NCBI GenBank assembly: GCA_963696025.1
Contig: CAVOII010000010.1
Location: forward strand, 682,001-746,000
DNA: 64,000 nucleotides
Direction of reading: 5' to 3'
Source: JABCYV01 sp963696025
Lineage (GTDB): Bacteria > Acidobacteriota > Terriglobia > Terriglobales > Acidobacteriaceae
This document shows, in pieces, positions 37,095 to 46,265 of this stretch (position 1 is the stretch's first letter; every line of letters starts with the position of its first letter). The notes under the pieces were generated by a model that did no database searches, was not told the origin of the DNA, and saw nothing but the letters and a program-made list of their open reading frames with translations. A program made the position numbers and the translations under genes.

Positions 37095-39098
37095 ATGGGC
37101 TTCGCCGGCCGACAACTCGCGCTACTCGTCGCTCTGGGTTTGTTGGGCTTCATTGTGTCGGGGCAACTCGCCCTGGGTAATAGGGAAAAACAAGACTTCG
37201 CCATCTCACAAATGGAAGAGCAGAGGCGTGCGATACACGCACTGAATCGACTTACGTTTGGACCGCGTCCCGGCGACGTTGATCGAGTCATCGCGATCAG
37301 CGTTGACAAATGGATCGACCAGCAACTTCATCCTGAAAAGATCGACGATCAGGCGCTGGATGCCCGGTTAGCCCAGCTTCGCACGCTGCGCATGAGTACG
37401 CGAGAGATTGTGGAGAATTTTCCGCCCGAGCCGGTGATCAGAGCAATCGCGGAAGGCAAACAGTCTCTGCCTTCCGATCCCACGAAGCGTGCTGTATATC
37501 AAGCTCAGTTGGAGCGCTTCCAGGAAAGGCAAGAGCGTAAGCAGGCAGTCGCCACTGGCGAAGCTGCGACTGTGATGGACGCAACCGGGAAACAAAACAT
37601 GATGAGCGACGATGATCGTGCCCGCCGTCGCGACGACCGCTTATCCGCCGACCAGACGATTCAGGAACTCCTGGACTTGCCGCCTGATCAACGCATGAAG
37701 GCAATCCTGAAGATGTTTCCCGAAGATGAGCGTGCGCTCAACGCCTCGCTTAAAGGCGATAAGCGCGACCAGTTCATGGCGGATATGAATCCGCAGCAGC
37801 GCGAGACTTTGATGGCACTCAACAATCCGCAACAGGTCGTCGTCGACGAACTGGTCCAAAGCAAGCTATTGCGCGCAACCTACAGCGAACGGCAGTTGCA
37901 GGAAGTGATGTCCGATTTCTGGTTCAACCATTTCAATATATTTATCGGCAAGGATGCCGATCGTTATCTCATCACCAGCTACGAGCGCGATGTGATTCGT
38001 CCTCATGCCCTGGGTAAGTTCGAGGATTTGCTGGTGGCCACGGCGCAAAGCCCGGCCATGATGTTCTATCTGGATAACTGGATGAGCGTGGGGCCGAATT
38101 CTGATGTGGCCAACGGCATTCGCAATCGGAACGACTGGAGAAAGCGCGCGAGAAGCAATGGTCCGGTAAGACAAGCCAAGGGCAAGCGCAGCGGGCTGAA
38201 TGAAAATTACGGCCGCGAGCTGATGGAACTGCACACCCTGGGCGTCAACGGAGGCTACACGCAGAGAGATGTAACCGAAGTGGCACGGGTTCTTACCGGC
38301 TGGACGCTAAAGCAGCCCAAAGAAGGCGGGGGCTTTACTTTTGACGAACGCATGCATGAGCCCGGAGACAAAATGGTGCTCGGTCATCGCATCAAGCCCA
38401 AGGGTGAGAAGGAAGGCCTCGAGGTGCTGCACATTCTGGCGCATCAACCATCGACTGCTAAGTTTGTCTGCACCAAACTGGGCATGCGCTTCGTCTCCGA
38501 CAATCCACCGCCAGCACTGGTGAACCGCATGACGCAAACCTTCCTGAAGAAGGACGGCGACATCCGCGAAGTGCTGAAGACCATGCTGCATTCCCCGGAA
38601 TTCTGGTCCCCTGACACATATCGGGCGAAAGTAAAAACGCCGCTGGAGTTTGTAGTCTCGGCCGTGCGTGTCAGCGGCGCGGATATTACTGATCCCATGC
38701 CACTGGCGCGGCAGCTTCAGAATTTGGGAATGCCGCTATACGGGATGCAGCCCCCGACCGGCTATTCCATGAAGTCGGACGCCTGGGTGAACTCGTCCGC
38801 CCTCCTGGGACGCATGAACTTCGCTTTGGCGTTGACGGCTGGGAAGATGAAAGGTGTTCAGGTGGACTCAGCGCGTGTGCTGGGTGGCGGCATCCCCGGC
38901 GACTCGCTGCAGACCTTGGCGTTGCTGGAAAATAATCTGCTCGCCGGTGATGTTTCCAAGCAGACACACGATACGATCGCTGCGCGATTGGAAGATCCGA
39001 AGATCAGCCAGCGCCGCTTGGATGACCCGGCGCGTCCGCCAAACGTGGGGGGCATCGCAGGACTGTTGTTGGGTTCGCCCGAATTTCAGAGGAGATAG
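37095..39098 (+). CDS. DUF1800 domain protein, exported
   Basis: A 667-residue protein with an N-terminal hydrophobic signal (about 1-27). DUF1800 marks include HALNRLTFGPRPGDV (about 49-63), IDQQLHPEKIDD, the FWFNHFNIF segment (about 275-284), GLNENYGRELMELHTLGV (about 369-386), YTQRDVTEVARVLTGW and the C-terminal PTGY region. These proteins are always found next to DUF1501 proteins, as here (108-base gap), and are inferred to form an exported pair; their biochemistry is not established. I prefer the ATG at 37095 to the GTG at 37086. Confidence 0.88.
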   Translation: MGFAGRQLALLVALGLLGFIVSGQLALGNREKQDFAISQMEEQRRAIHALNRLTFGPRPGDVDRVIAISVDKWIDQQLHPEKIDDQALDARLAQLRTLRMSTREIVENFPPEPVIRAIAEGKQSLPSDPTKRAVYQAQLERFQERQERKQAVATGEAATVMDATGKQNMMSDDDRARRRDDRLSADQTIQELLDLPPDQRMKAILKMFPEDERALNASLKGDKRDQFMADMNPQQRETLMALNNPQQVVVDELVQSKLLRATYSERQLQEVMSDFWFNHFNIFIGKDADRYLITSYERDVIRPHALGKFEDLLVATAQSPAMMFYLDNWMSVGPNSDVANGIRNRNDWRKRARSNGPVRQAKGKRSGLNENYGRELMELHTLGVNGGYTQRDVTEVARVLTGWTLKQPKEGGGFTFDERMHEPGDKMVLGHRIKPKGEKEGLEVLHILAHQPSTAKFVCTKLGMRFVSDNPPPALVNRMTQTFLKKDGDIREVLKTMLHSPEFWSPDTYRAKVKTPLEFVVSAVRVSGADITDPMPLARQLQNLGMPLYGMQPPTGYSMKSDAWVNSSALLGRMNFALALTAGKMKGVQVDSARVLGGGIPGDSLQTLALLENNLLAGDVSKQTHDTIAARLEDPKISQRRLDDPARPPNVGGIAGLLLGSPEFQRR

Positions 39099-39206
39099 CT
39101 TCTGGCTGCTAGGAGTCATCTCATAGATTTCTTGGTAGGGGACGGCTTTTAGCCGCGCCGCCCGAAGTCGGCGAAAAATGAGGGCTTTAGCCGCGGGAGC
39201 TGTTTT

Positions 39207-40451
39207 ATGTCAATTACACGGCGCGTTTTTTTAAGAAACAGCGGCATGGCCATCGTGGGCACGGCGGCGATTCCGTCGTTTCTGACTCGTGCTGCCTACG
39301 GTGCGGAGTCGCCGGGCGGCAAGAACAAACGACTGGTTGTTATCTTCCAGCGCGGCGCGGCCGACGGTCTCAATGTCGTAGTCCCGCACGGCGAGCAGGC
39401 CTATTACGCGATGCGGCCGTCAATCAACATCCCGCGCAACGCGGTGCTTGACCTGGACGGCTTCTTCGGTCTACATCCTTCGCTATCTCCCTTCCAGCCG
39501 CTATGGAAGCAACGCCATCTCGCAATTGTGCATGCCGCAGGCTCGCCCGACCCCAGCCGGTCACACTTCGACGCGCAAGACTTTATGGAATCTGGCACGC
39601 CGGGCATCAAAGCCACCGAAGACGGATGGTTGAACCGCACTCTGCATTCCTTGCCTGATCCGGGGCACAAATCAGCCTTCCGGGCGATCGCGCTGGGACC
39701 GTCGTTGCCACGCATCCTTTCGGGCAGTGAACCCGCCGTAGCCGTGAACAATATTGATGACTTTGGCGTGGGAGGACGCAATCCCAATGCGGCCCCGATC
39801 TCTAAGACATTCGAAGCGATGTACGACCAGTCCGTGGATTCCGTACTACAGGGGACGGGTCAGGAGACGTTCGAAGCGGTAAAGATGCTGAAGTCGGCCG
39901 ATCCCTCGAAATACACACCGTCCGCGAACGCCGACTATCCCAAGGGACGCTTCGGCGACAGCATCAAACAGCTCGCTCAGCTGGTAAAGGCGAATTTGGG
40001 CGTGCAGGTGGCGTTTGCTGATATCGGCGGTTGGGATCATCATGTGAACGAAGGCAGCACCCAGGGCCAGATTGCAAACGTATTGCGCGAATTTTCGCAG
40101 TCCCTGACTGCATTCTGGACGGACCTCGGCGATCTCGCAGAAGATACTGTGGTGGTCACTATGTCCGAGTTTGGACGCACCGCACGCGAGAACGGCAATC
40201 GCGGCACTGACCACGGCCACGCCAACGTGATGTTCGTCATGGGCGGTCCTGTGAGAGGCGGTAAGGTATACGGGTGCTGGCCAGGCCTCGATCAGACACA
40301 GCTCTATGAGGGCCGCGATTTGGCCTTGACCACCGACTTCCGCCGTGTGATCGGCGAGGCTGTCTATCATCACCTCGGAAATAAAGCACTGGATCAGGTG
40401 TTCCCGGGATTCGACAATCAAACAGGGAAATTCTTGAAGTATCTGGGATAA
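39207..40451 (+). CDS. DUF1501 domain protein, Tat-exported
   Basis: A 414-residue protein. The N-terminus TRRVFLRNSG is a twin-arginine motif followed by a hydrophobic stretch to about residue 30, so a folded, probably metal-bearing protein is exported. DUF1501 (sulfatase/alkaline-phosphatase fold) marks are FQRGAADGLNVVVPHG (about 47-62), HFDAQDFMESG (about 118-128), FADIGGWDHH (about 272-281), and MSEFGRTARENGN with TDHGHA (about 318-337), which resemble phosphatase metal ligands. Partner of the DUF1800 protein just upstream. Confidence 0.88.
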   Translation: MSITRRVFLRNSGMAIVGTAAIPSFLTRAAYGAESPGGKNKRLVVIFQRGAADGLNVVVPHGEQAYYAMRPSINIPRNAVLDLDGFFGLHPSLSPFQPLWKQRHLAIVHAAGSPDPSRSHFDAQDFMESGTPGIKATEDGWLNRTLHSLPDPGHKSAFRAIALGPSLPRILSGSEPAVAVNNIDDFGVGGRNPNAAPISKTFEAMYDQSVDSVLQGTGQETFEAVKMLKSADPSKYTPSANADYPKGRFGDSIKQLAQLVKANLGVQVAFADIGGWDHHVNEGSTQGQIANVLREFSQSLTAFWTDLGDLAEDTVVVTMSEFGRTARENGNRGTDHGHANVMFVMGGPVRGGKVYGCWPGLDQTQLYEGRDLALTTDFRRVIGEAVYHHLGNKALDQVFPGFDNQTGKFLKYLG

Positions 40452-40624
40452 AATCTGCAAAGCTTTGAGCCTCGGCAAATGAGCTTTAGCTCCCTCACCC
40501 ACACTTCGGAACTATCTCACCCCTGTACCTCTGATTAATGACAAGGCGCTTCTGAGGTTTAGAATCCGTTCACTTACGTGGTATGAACGGGGGGTGCATC
40601 TTTCTGCTAGTCAGCCTCATCAAA

Positions 40625-40645
40625 GTTGAGTACAACTGACTCAAG
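40625..40645 (+). promoter_or_regulatory. HspR-type HAIR operator at lon
   Basis: GTTGAGT, seven bases, then ACTCAAG: this matches the HspR inverted repeat consensus CTTGAGT-N7-ACTCAAG at 13 of 14 arm positions. It ends in the Shine-Dalgarno AAGGAG and 7 bases before the lon ATG. HspR is a MerR-type heat-shock repressor; in Streptomyces its regulon includes lon. Confidence 0.7.
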
Positions 40646-40652
40646 GAGAACC

Positions 40653-43103
40653 ATGACAGAGAAGTCGCGCCCGGAGCGCTCCCCCAAGCCTAAAGAAGAA
40701 CCGAGGCCGGAACCGCCCGCGCAATCGCAGGCCCTGCCCATCCTGCCGGTGCGGGACACGGTTTTGTTTCCGCATGCCGTGCTGCCGTTAACGGTAGGTC
40801 GGGAGAGTTCCGTCCAGTTGATCAATTCGCTAGGCGAGGACAAGACGATCGTTGTGGTGGCGCAGCGGGAGGCCCGCGTCGACGCTCCCCAAGCGACCGA
40901 CCTCTACACTGTAGGCACTTTGGCCATCGTGCACAAAGTGGTCAAGATGCCCAATCAGAGCCTTTTCGTCTTCGCGGAAGGCCTGGAGCGGGTGCGGTTG
41001 ACGGAGTTCGTCCAGCTGACGCCATTCATGCGAGGCAGGGTTGAACCGGTACCGGAATCGATTCCGCCCAAGAGTTCCGAGGTGGAGGCTCTGCAACGTA
41101 ACGTTCTTACCCTGTTCCAACAAATTGTCGCCGGGTCTCCGACCCTGTCGGACGAGCTCTCCACCGTGGCCATGAATATTGAGGAGCCCGGTCGCCTGGT
41201 GGATTTTATTGCTTCCTCGCTGCCTTCACTGTCCACGTCCGACAAGCAGGACACGCTCGAAACCACAGACGTGCGGGTTCGACTGGAAAAGATTAATCAG
41301 CATCTGGCCAAAGAGCTGGAAGTCCAGCAATTGCGCAATAAGATCCAGTCCGAGGTGCAGGACCGGGTGCAGCAGACACAGCGCGAATACTATCTGCGCG
41401 AGCAGATGAAGGCCATCCAGAAAGAGCTGGGTGAGCAGGACGAGGGTGCGCGCGATACCGAAGAACTTCGGCAGAAAATTGAAGCCGCCGGAATGCCCGA
41501 CGAGGTTAAGAAAGAGGCTTTGAAGGAGCTGGGCCGGCTCTCTCGCATGTCACCCATGGCAGCGGATTATTCGGTAACGCGCAATTACATTGAGTGGCTC
41601 GCAGTTCTGCCCTGGGCGAAAACTTCAGGGGGCGAGGTAGACATTCTCAAAGCCAAGGAGATCCTCGATACCGACCACTACGATCTGCAGAAAGTGAAGG
41701 ATCGAATTCTGGACTACCTCTCGGTGCGACGGTTGAAGCCGGGAATGAAGGGGCCGATCCTTTGCTTCGTTGGCCCGCCGGGGGTGGGCAAGACATCGCT
41801 GGGGAAATCCATCGCGCGCGCCCTGGGCCGTAAATTCGTGCGGATCTCGCTCGGTGGGGTTCACGATGAGGCCGAGATCCGTGGTCACCGGCGCACTTAC
41901 ATCGGTGCCTTGCCCGGACAAATTATCCAGGGCATCCGACGCGCTGAGACTAAAGACCCAGTATTCATGCTCGACGAAATCGATAAAGTCGGGCGCGATT
42001 TCCGCGGCGATCCGGCGTCGGCGCTACTCGAAGCTCTCGATCCGGAGCAGAACTCAACTTTTCGGGATAACTACCTCGACGTGACATTCGATCTGTCGAA
42101 AGTCCTGTTCATTACGACGGCCAACATGCTGGACCCGGTTGCGGAGCCATTGCGCGATCGCATGGAGATCATCGAACTGCAGGGCTACACCGAGGAGGAG
42201 AAGGTCCATATCGCTTTCCAATACCTCATTCCGCGACAGATCGAAGAGAACGGTGTAACCAAGGAACAGATTGAGTTCCCTGAGGGGGGCATCAGCTATC
42301 TGATCCGGCACTACACGCGTGAAGCTGGCGTCCGAAACCTGGAGCGCAACATTGGCACCATTTGCCGCAAGCAGGCGCGCCGGCTGGCAGAGGGCAAGAC
42401 GCAAAAGCTGGTAGTGACCAAGGAAGTGGTCCAGGAATTTCTGGGTGGCATCAAGGTGCGCAGTGAAGGCGAGATTGCGGAACGCACTCGCCGTGCGGGT
42501 GTTGTAGTGGGTCTGGCTTGGACGCCTTCAGGTGGTGACATTCTGTTCGTTGAAGCCAACACCATGAAGGGTAAGGGCGGTTTCACCATGACCGGGCAGA
42601 TTGGCCAGGTCATGCAGGAGTCAATGCAGGCAGCCCTGACCTGGGTGCGCTCCAATGCGACCCAACTCGGGATTGAAGAAAATTTCTTCGCCGAGCATGA
42701 CATCCACATTCACGTTCCGGCAGGTGCGATCCCGAAAGATGGCCCATCTGCAGGCGTGACCATGGCAACGGCGCTCGTTTCCTTGCTCACCGGCCGGCCG
42801 GTGCGCCCGCTGACTGCCATGACCGGAGAGATCACACTGAGTGGCAACGTCCTGCCGATAGGCGGCGTCAAGGAAAAGGTCCTGGCAGCCAAGCGAGCGG
42901 GAGTGCGAGACGTGATTCTGCCGGCAGAAAACAAGATGAATGTGGATGAGGACCTCACGCCCGAGCAACTCGAGCATCTGAACATTCACTATGTCAAGAC
43001 GATTGCCGAAGTCTTGGATCTGGCTCTGCCTTCCACAGCGGGAGAAGAAAGGCACGATGAAGTGGAGCGAGAAAAAGTTCTCGCTGAGCAAGCCGTGACA
43101 TAA
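40653..43103 (+). CDS. lon: ATP-dependent Lon protease
   Basis: An 816-residue LonA-type protease that degrades damaged and regulatory proteins in the cytoplasm. The N-terminal LON domain (about 30-220), coiled-coil segment, AAA+ ATPase with Walker A GPPGVGKTS and Walker B FMLDEIDK, and the C-terminal serine protease with the Ser699-Lys742 dyad (KDGPSAGV and GGVKEK) are all present. The ATG at 40653 follows AAGGAGAACC; the frame is also open from a TTG at 40626, but that lies in the operator. A HAIR operator lies over the ribosome-binding site, so heat-shock control is likely. A terminator follows. Confidence 0.96.
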   Translation: MTEKSRPERSPKPKEEPRPEPPAQSQALPILPVRDTVLFPHAVLPLTVGRESSVQLINSLGEDKTIVVVAQREARVDAPQATDLYTVGTLAIVHKVVKMPNQSLFVFAEGLERVRLTEFVQLTPFMRGRVEPVPESIPPKSSEVEALQRNVLTLFQQIVAGSPTLSDELSTVAMNIEEPGRLVDFIASSLPSLSTSDKQDTLETTDVRVRLEKINQHLAKELEVQQLRNKIQSEVQDRVQQTQREYYLREQMKAIQKELGEQDEGARDTEELRQKIEAAGMPDEVKKEALKELGRLSRMSPMAADYSVTRNYIEWLAVLPWAKTSGGEVDILKAKEILDTDHYDLQKVKDRILDYLSVRRLKPGMKGPILCFVGPPGVGKTSLGKSIARALGRKFVRISLGGVHDEAEIRGHRRTYIGALPGQIIQGIRRAETKDPVFMLDEIDKVGRDFRGDPASALLEALDPEQNSTFRDNYLDVTFDLSKVLFITTANMLDPVAEPLRDRMEIIELQGYTEEEKVHIAFQYLIPRQIEENGVTKEQIEFPEGGISYLIRHYTREAGVRNLERNIGTICRKQARRLAEGKTQKLVVTKEVVQEFLGGIKVRSEGEIAERTRRAGVVVGLAWTPSGGDILFVEANTMKGKGGFTMTGQIGQVMQESMQAALTWVRSNATQLGIEENFFAEHDIHIHVPAGAIPKDGPSAGVTMATALVSLLTGRPVRPLTAMTGEITLSGNVLPIGGVKEKVLAAKRAGVRDVILPAENKMNVDEDLTPEQLEHLNIHYVKTIAEVLDLALPSTAGEERHDEVEREKVLAEQAVT

Positions 43104-43132
43104 AGCTCGGGTGCCGCCTCCGCCGTTAACAT

Positions 43133-43168
43133 GCCAGTTTCCCCTTGGGGGAGCTGGCAATTTCTTTT
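43133..43168 (+). terminator. terminator of lon
   Basis: A hairpin with GCCAG/CTGGC outer stem and CCCC/GGGG inner stem (43133-43158) is followed by AATTTCTTTT, 29 bases after the lon stop. Confidence 0.65.
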
Positions 43169-43222
43169 GAGCTAAAGCCTTACACTACAGAGTTTACGGT
43201 ATGGAACTTATGAGCTGGAGTG

Positions 43223-43234
43223 GTGTTTAAACAC
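43223..43234. promoter_or_regulatory. perfect palindrome GTGTTTAAACAC, candidate operator
   Basis: A 12-base perfect palindrome, 53 bases upstream of the FecR/DUF6600 start codon and within its likely promoter or leader. Confidence 0.35.
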
Positions 43235-43287
43235 TATGCGTGATTGTCGATGTGCGGCAGAGCTAACGGGAAGCGAAAGGAAACCTA

Positions 43288-45363
43288 ATGAAGATAAATA
43301 AGATCCTGGCGGTTGCCATTGTCCTGGCGGGACTGTTAGCAGTGTTGCGATCGCCACTGACACTTCTTGCGCAAGATCAGGATCAAGGTCCGGGGCCGGA
43401 TCAGAGTCAAGAGCAGGCTCCGAGTCAGGATCCTCCCAGCCGGGTGGCACGGCTGAATTTCTCAGACGGCTCGGTTTCGTTTCAGCCCGGAGGGGAAGGC
43501 GACTGGGTGCAGGCCGTTCCCAACCGCCCGCTCACCACGGGGGACAACCTATGGGCAGACAAGGATTCACGAGCAGAGCTGCATGTTGGTTCGACTGCCA
43601 TTCGGATCGATTCCGAAACCAGTGTCACGTTCCTCGATCTGGACGACCACACGCTGCAGCTAAAGTTATCGCAAGGTTCGGTCATTGTGCGGCTGCGCCA
43701 TCTTGATGATGGTGACACGGTTGAAGTGGACACGCCAAACCTGGCATTTTCTCTGCTAACACCGGGTGAATACCGCGTCGACGTGAATGCCGACGGCAGC
43801 GAGACCGACACTCGTGTCTGGCACGGTCGAGGCGAGGCCACGGGTGGGGGCGCGAGTTACGCCGTGGTCGCCGGTCAGAACGCGCGTTTCACCGGGAACG
43901 ACCAGCTGGATCATCAAATCGAGCAGCTTCCCCGCACTGATGATTTCGACAACTTCGCTTTCGCCCGCGATCAGCGTGAAGACCACTCTGAATCCGCCAA
44001 CTACATTTCACCTGAGGTAACCGGCTACGAGGACCTCGACGAACATGGCCACTGGCACTACGTGGCGGACTACGGTCCGGTGTGGACCCCGTCGGCGGTG
44101 GCCGTGGGATGGGCTCCCTATCGCTATGGGCATTGGGTCTGGGTTGAACCTTGGGGCTGGACCTGGGTGGAAGATGAGCCCTGGGGCTTCGCTCCATTCC
44201 ACTATGGGCGCTGGGCCTACGTCCAAAGTTCATGGTGCTGGGTTCCTGGCCCGGTCGTCGTGCGGCCGGTCTATGCCCCGGCTCTTGTGGCGTTCATTGG
44301 CGGTGGCGGAGCAGGATTCGCGATTGGGGTCGGTAGCGGTGTTGGCGTGGGTTGGTTCCCACTGGGTCCGCGCGAAGTCTTCGTTCCCTGGTATCGCGGC
44401 AGTCGCGAGTACGTGAACAATGTGAACATCACTAACACTCGCGTGAACGTTACGCAGGTCACTAGTGTCTACAATAACGTGACTGTTAATAAAGTTACGA
44501 ACATCACCTACGTTAACCAGCACGTGTCGAACAGCGTAACAGTGGTTTCGCGCGATACTTTCGTGAATGCTCGCCCAGTGGCGGCGAACGTCGCCCATGT
44601 GGATGAAAGGCAACTGGCGGCGGCCCCAGTGACTCATCAAGTTCAGGTGCAGCCAGTCAGGGCCAGCGTGTTAGGCCCCGGCGCGCCCGCGCGCTTCAAG
44701 CCTGCCGCAGGCGTCGTAAATCGGCAAGTAGTGGCCACCAGAATGCCGACGCCGCCCAAAGAGCCATTTGAGCAGCGTCAGGCAAAAGCGAATGTACGAA
44801 CGGTGACTCCAGGCCAGCCACAGCCGGCGGCTCGCGGACAGAACGAAGCGGCTCGGCCACAGGCACAGGCACAGGCGCCTGCACCTCGGGGTCAGAACGA
44901 AGCGCCGCGGCCGCAAGCGCAAGCACCAGCCGCACGACCTGAAGCGGGAGCTCCAACGGCTCGGATGGAAGAGTCGCGGCCGGTTCCACGTCCGCCGACT
45001 GCTGGGCGCCCCGAGGAAGCGCCGCAACCGTCGCGTGCGCAGGAGCAGGCGCCTCGGCCTCAGGAGCAGGCACGTCCACAGGAACAAGGACGGACGCTAG
45101 AGCAGGCGCCGCGCCCGCAAGAGCAAGCGCGGCCGCAGCAAGCGCAGCCCACTACAGAGCGTGTGGTACCGCGTCCGCAAAATACACAACCCGCCCATCC
45201 GCTGGTTAGACAGGCTCCGCCGGTCCAGGAGAGACCTCAACATGAGCAAAACGAAGCCCAGAAGTTCAATCAGTGGCAGCAACAGCGTCCTCAGCCAGCG
45301 TCCGCTCCCCGCCCGCCTCAGAGGTCGACGCCGCCACCACCAAAAGACGAGAAGAAAAAATAA
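43288..45363 (+). CDS. FecR-domain protein with DUF6600-like WGW repeats and Pro/Gln-rich tail
   Basis: A 691-residue exported protein with a signal peptide (about 1-28). A FecR-like beta domain spans about 48-200 (RVARLNFSDGSVSF). A DUF6600-like region at about 245-320 is dense in aromatic repeats (HWHYVADYGPVW, YGHWVWVEPWGW, FHYGRWAYV). An Asn/Val-rich stretch follows (about 370-430), and the last 190 residues are almost wholly Pro, Gln, Ala, Glu and Arg. The tail resembles cell-wall or envelope-spanning linkers. No sigma/anti-sigma partner is encoded nearby, so the FecR label describes fold only. The RBS GAAAGGAAACC supports the ATG at 43288. Confidence 0.75.
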   Translation: MKINKILAVAIVLAGLLAVLRSPLTLLAQDQDQGPGPDQSQEQAPSQDPPSRVARLNFSDGSVSFQPGGEGDWVQAVPNRPLTTGDNLWADKDSRAELHVGSTAIRIDSETSVTFLDLDDHTLQLKLSQGSVIVRLRHLDDGDTVEVDTPNLAFSLLTPGEYRVDVNADGSETDTRVWHGRGEATGGGASYAVVAGQNARFTGNDQLDHQIEQLPRTDDFDNFAFARDQREDHSESANYISPEVTGYEDLDEHGHWHYVADYGPVWTPSAVAVGWAPYRYGHWVWVEPWGWTWVEDEPWGFAPFHYGRWAYVQSSWCWVPGPVVVRPVYAPALVAFIGGGGAGFAIGVGSGVGVGWFPLGPREVFVPWYRGSREYVNNVNITNTRVNVTQVTSVYNNVTVNKVTNITYVNQHVSNSVTVVSRDTFVNARPVAANVAHVDERQLAAAPVTHQVQVQPVRASVLGPGAPARFKPAAGVVNRQVVATRMPTPPKEPFEQRQAKANVRTVTPGQPQPAARGQNEAARPQAQAQAPAPRGQNEAPRPQAQAPAARPEAGAPTARMEESRPVPRPPTAGRPEEAPQPSRAQEQAPRPQEQARPQEQGRTLEQAPRPQEQARPQQAQPTTERVVPRPQNTQPAHPLVRQAPPVQERPQHEQNEAQKFNQWQQQRPQPASAPRPPQRSTPPPPKDEKKK

Positions 45364-45392
45364 TCACCTGAATCCGCGATGTACGCCCAACG

Positions 45393-45421
45393 CCAGTTCT
45401 CGCAAGGGAACTGGTTTTTTT
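45393..45421 (+). terminator. intrinsic terminator of the FecR/DUF6600 gene
   Basis: A 7-bp stem CCAGTTC/GAACTGG with an 8-base loop followed by seven Ts: a canonical terminator 29 bases after the stop codon. Confidence 0.85.
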
Positions 45422-45492
45422 CTGAGGGCTCGAAAGTTGCCGATTCTGTGAATTTGCCCAGGCCACGGTAGACTACCGGGAACTGGGAGCTG

Positions 45493-46254
45493 ATGTACCA
45501 ACTGACTTTCATGCAGGTACACGTTCTATTTTTCGGCATGCTGAAAGACCTGACCGGCCGGGCGGGCGAGTCTCTAGACCTGCCAGAGCATGCGACCCTC
45601 GCTGACGTTGTGACTCACTACGAGAGGACTAATCCGCGCTGGAAGGATTTGATGGCTTCGATCGCGATGTCGGTTAATCGCGAATATGCCGGCCCGCAAG
45701 CCCTGCTGAAAGAAGGGGACGAGGTGGCACTGCTGCCCCCTGTGAGCGGTGGATCAGGAGAAGCGCCAGGACTACATGCTTTCAAGCATACTGCTATCGT
45801 TCGCGAGAGAATTGACACTGAGTCACTTCTTAAGGGCATCAAGCGAGCTGAGGACGGAGCGGCTGTGGTGTTCGAAGGCATCGTGCGCGACAATACCCGC
45901 GGACGGCGCACCCTCTACCTCGACTATGAGGCCTACGAAGAGATGGCTCTGAAGCAGATGGAGGAGCTTGCCGAGCGTGCGCTTTCTCAGTTCAAAATTC
46001 GTGATGTCGCCATCATCCACCGCCTGGGAAGGCTCGAAATCGGTGAGACCAGCGTGCTGATTGTGGTGGTCTCGGCGCATCGCGCGGCGGCCTTTGACGC
46101 CTGCCGCTGGCTCATCGACACTCTCAAGCGCAGCGTACCTATCTGGAAGAAGGAATATTTTGAAGACGGCGCCGTCTGGGCAGACGGCGAACCTTTCCCA
46201 GCCGAGGTCCCTCGTGCCGAAGGCAGCCATTCGGGAGGGCCTGCATCTAATTGA
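45493..46254 (+). CDS. fused molybdopterin synthase MoaD-MoaE
   Basis: A 253-residue fusion of both subunits of molybdopterin synthase. Residues about 7-87 are MoaD (ubiquitin-like, FFGMLKDLTGR ... EVALLPPVSGG), ending in the Gly86-Gly87 pair that normally is the free C-terminus carrying thiocarboxylate. Here it is followed directly by SGEAPG and then MoaE (about 98-245), with the RDNTRGR segment, EAYEEMA and the catalytic-lysine motif PIWKKEYFEDG. MoaX of Mycobacterium tuberculosis is a comparable fusion activated by cleavage after its Gly-Gly. GGGAG before the ATG at 45493 supports that start; 45511 is an alternative. No other moa gene is nearby. Confidence 0.92.
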   Translation: MYQLTFMQVHVLFFGMLKDLTGRAGESLDLPEHATLADVVTHYERTNPRWKDLMASIAMSVNREYAGPQALLKEGDEVALLPPVSGGSGEAPGLHAFKHTAIVRERIDTESLLKGIKRAEDGAAVVFEGIVRDNTRGRRTLYLDYEAYEEMALKQMEELAERALSQFKIRDVAIIHRLGRLEIGETSVLIVVVSAHRAAAFDACRWLIDTLKRSVPIWKKEYFEDGAVWADGEPFPAEVPRAEGSHSGGPASN

Positions 46255-46265
46255 ACGGCTCTTCC

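Noticed and set aside
44671..45087. Minus-strand Arg/Leu-rich frames under the FecR/DUF6600 tail
   Set aside because: They are mirror images of the Pro/Gln/Ala repeat DNA and cannot be separated from it as genes.
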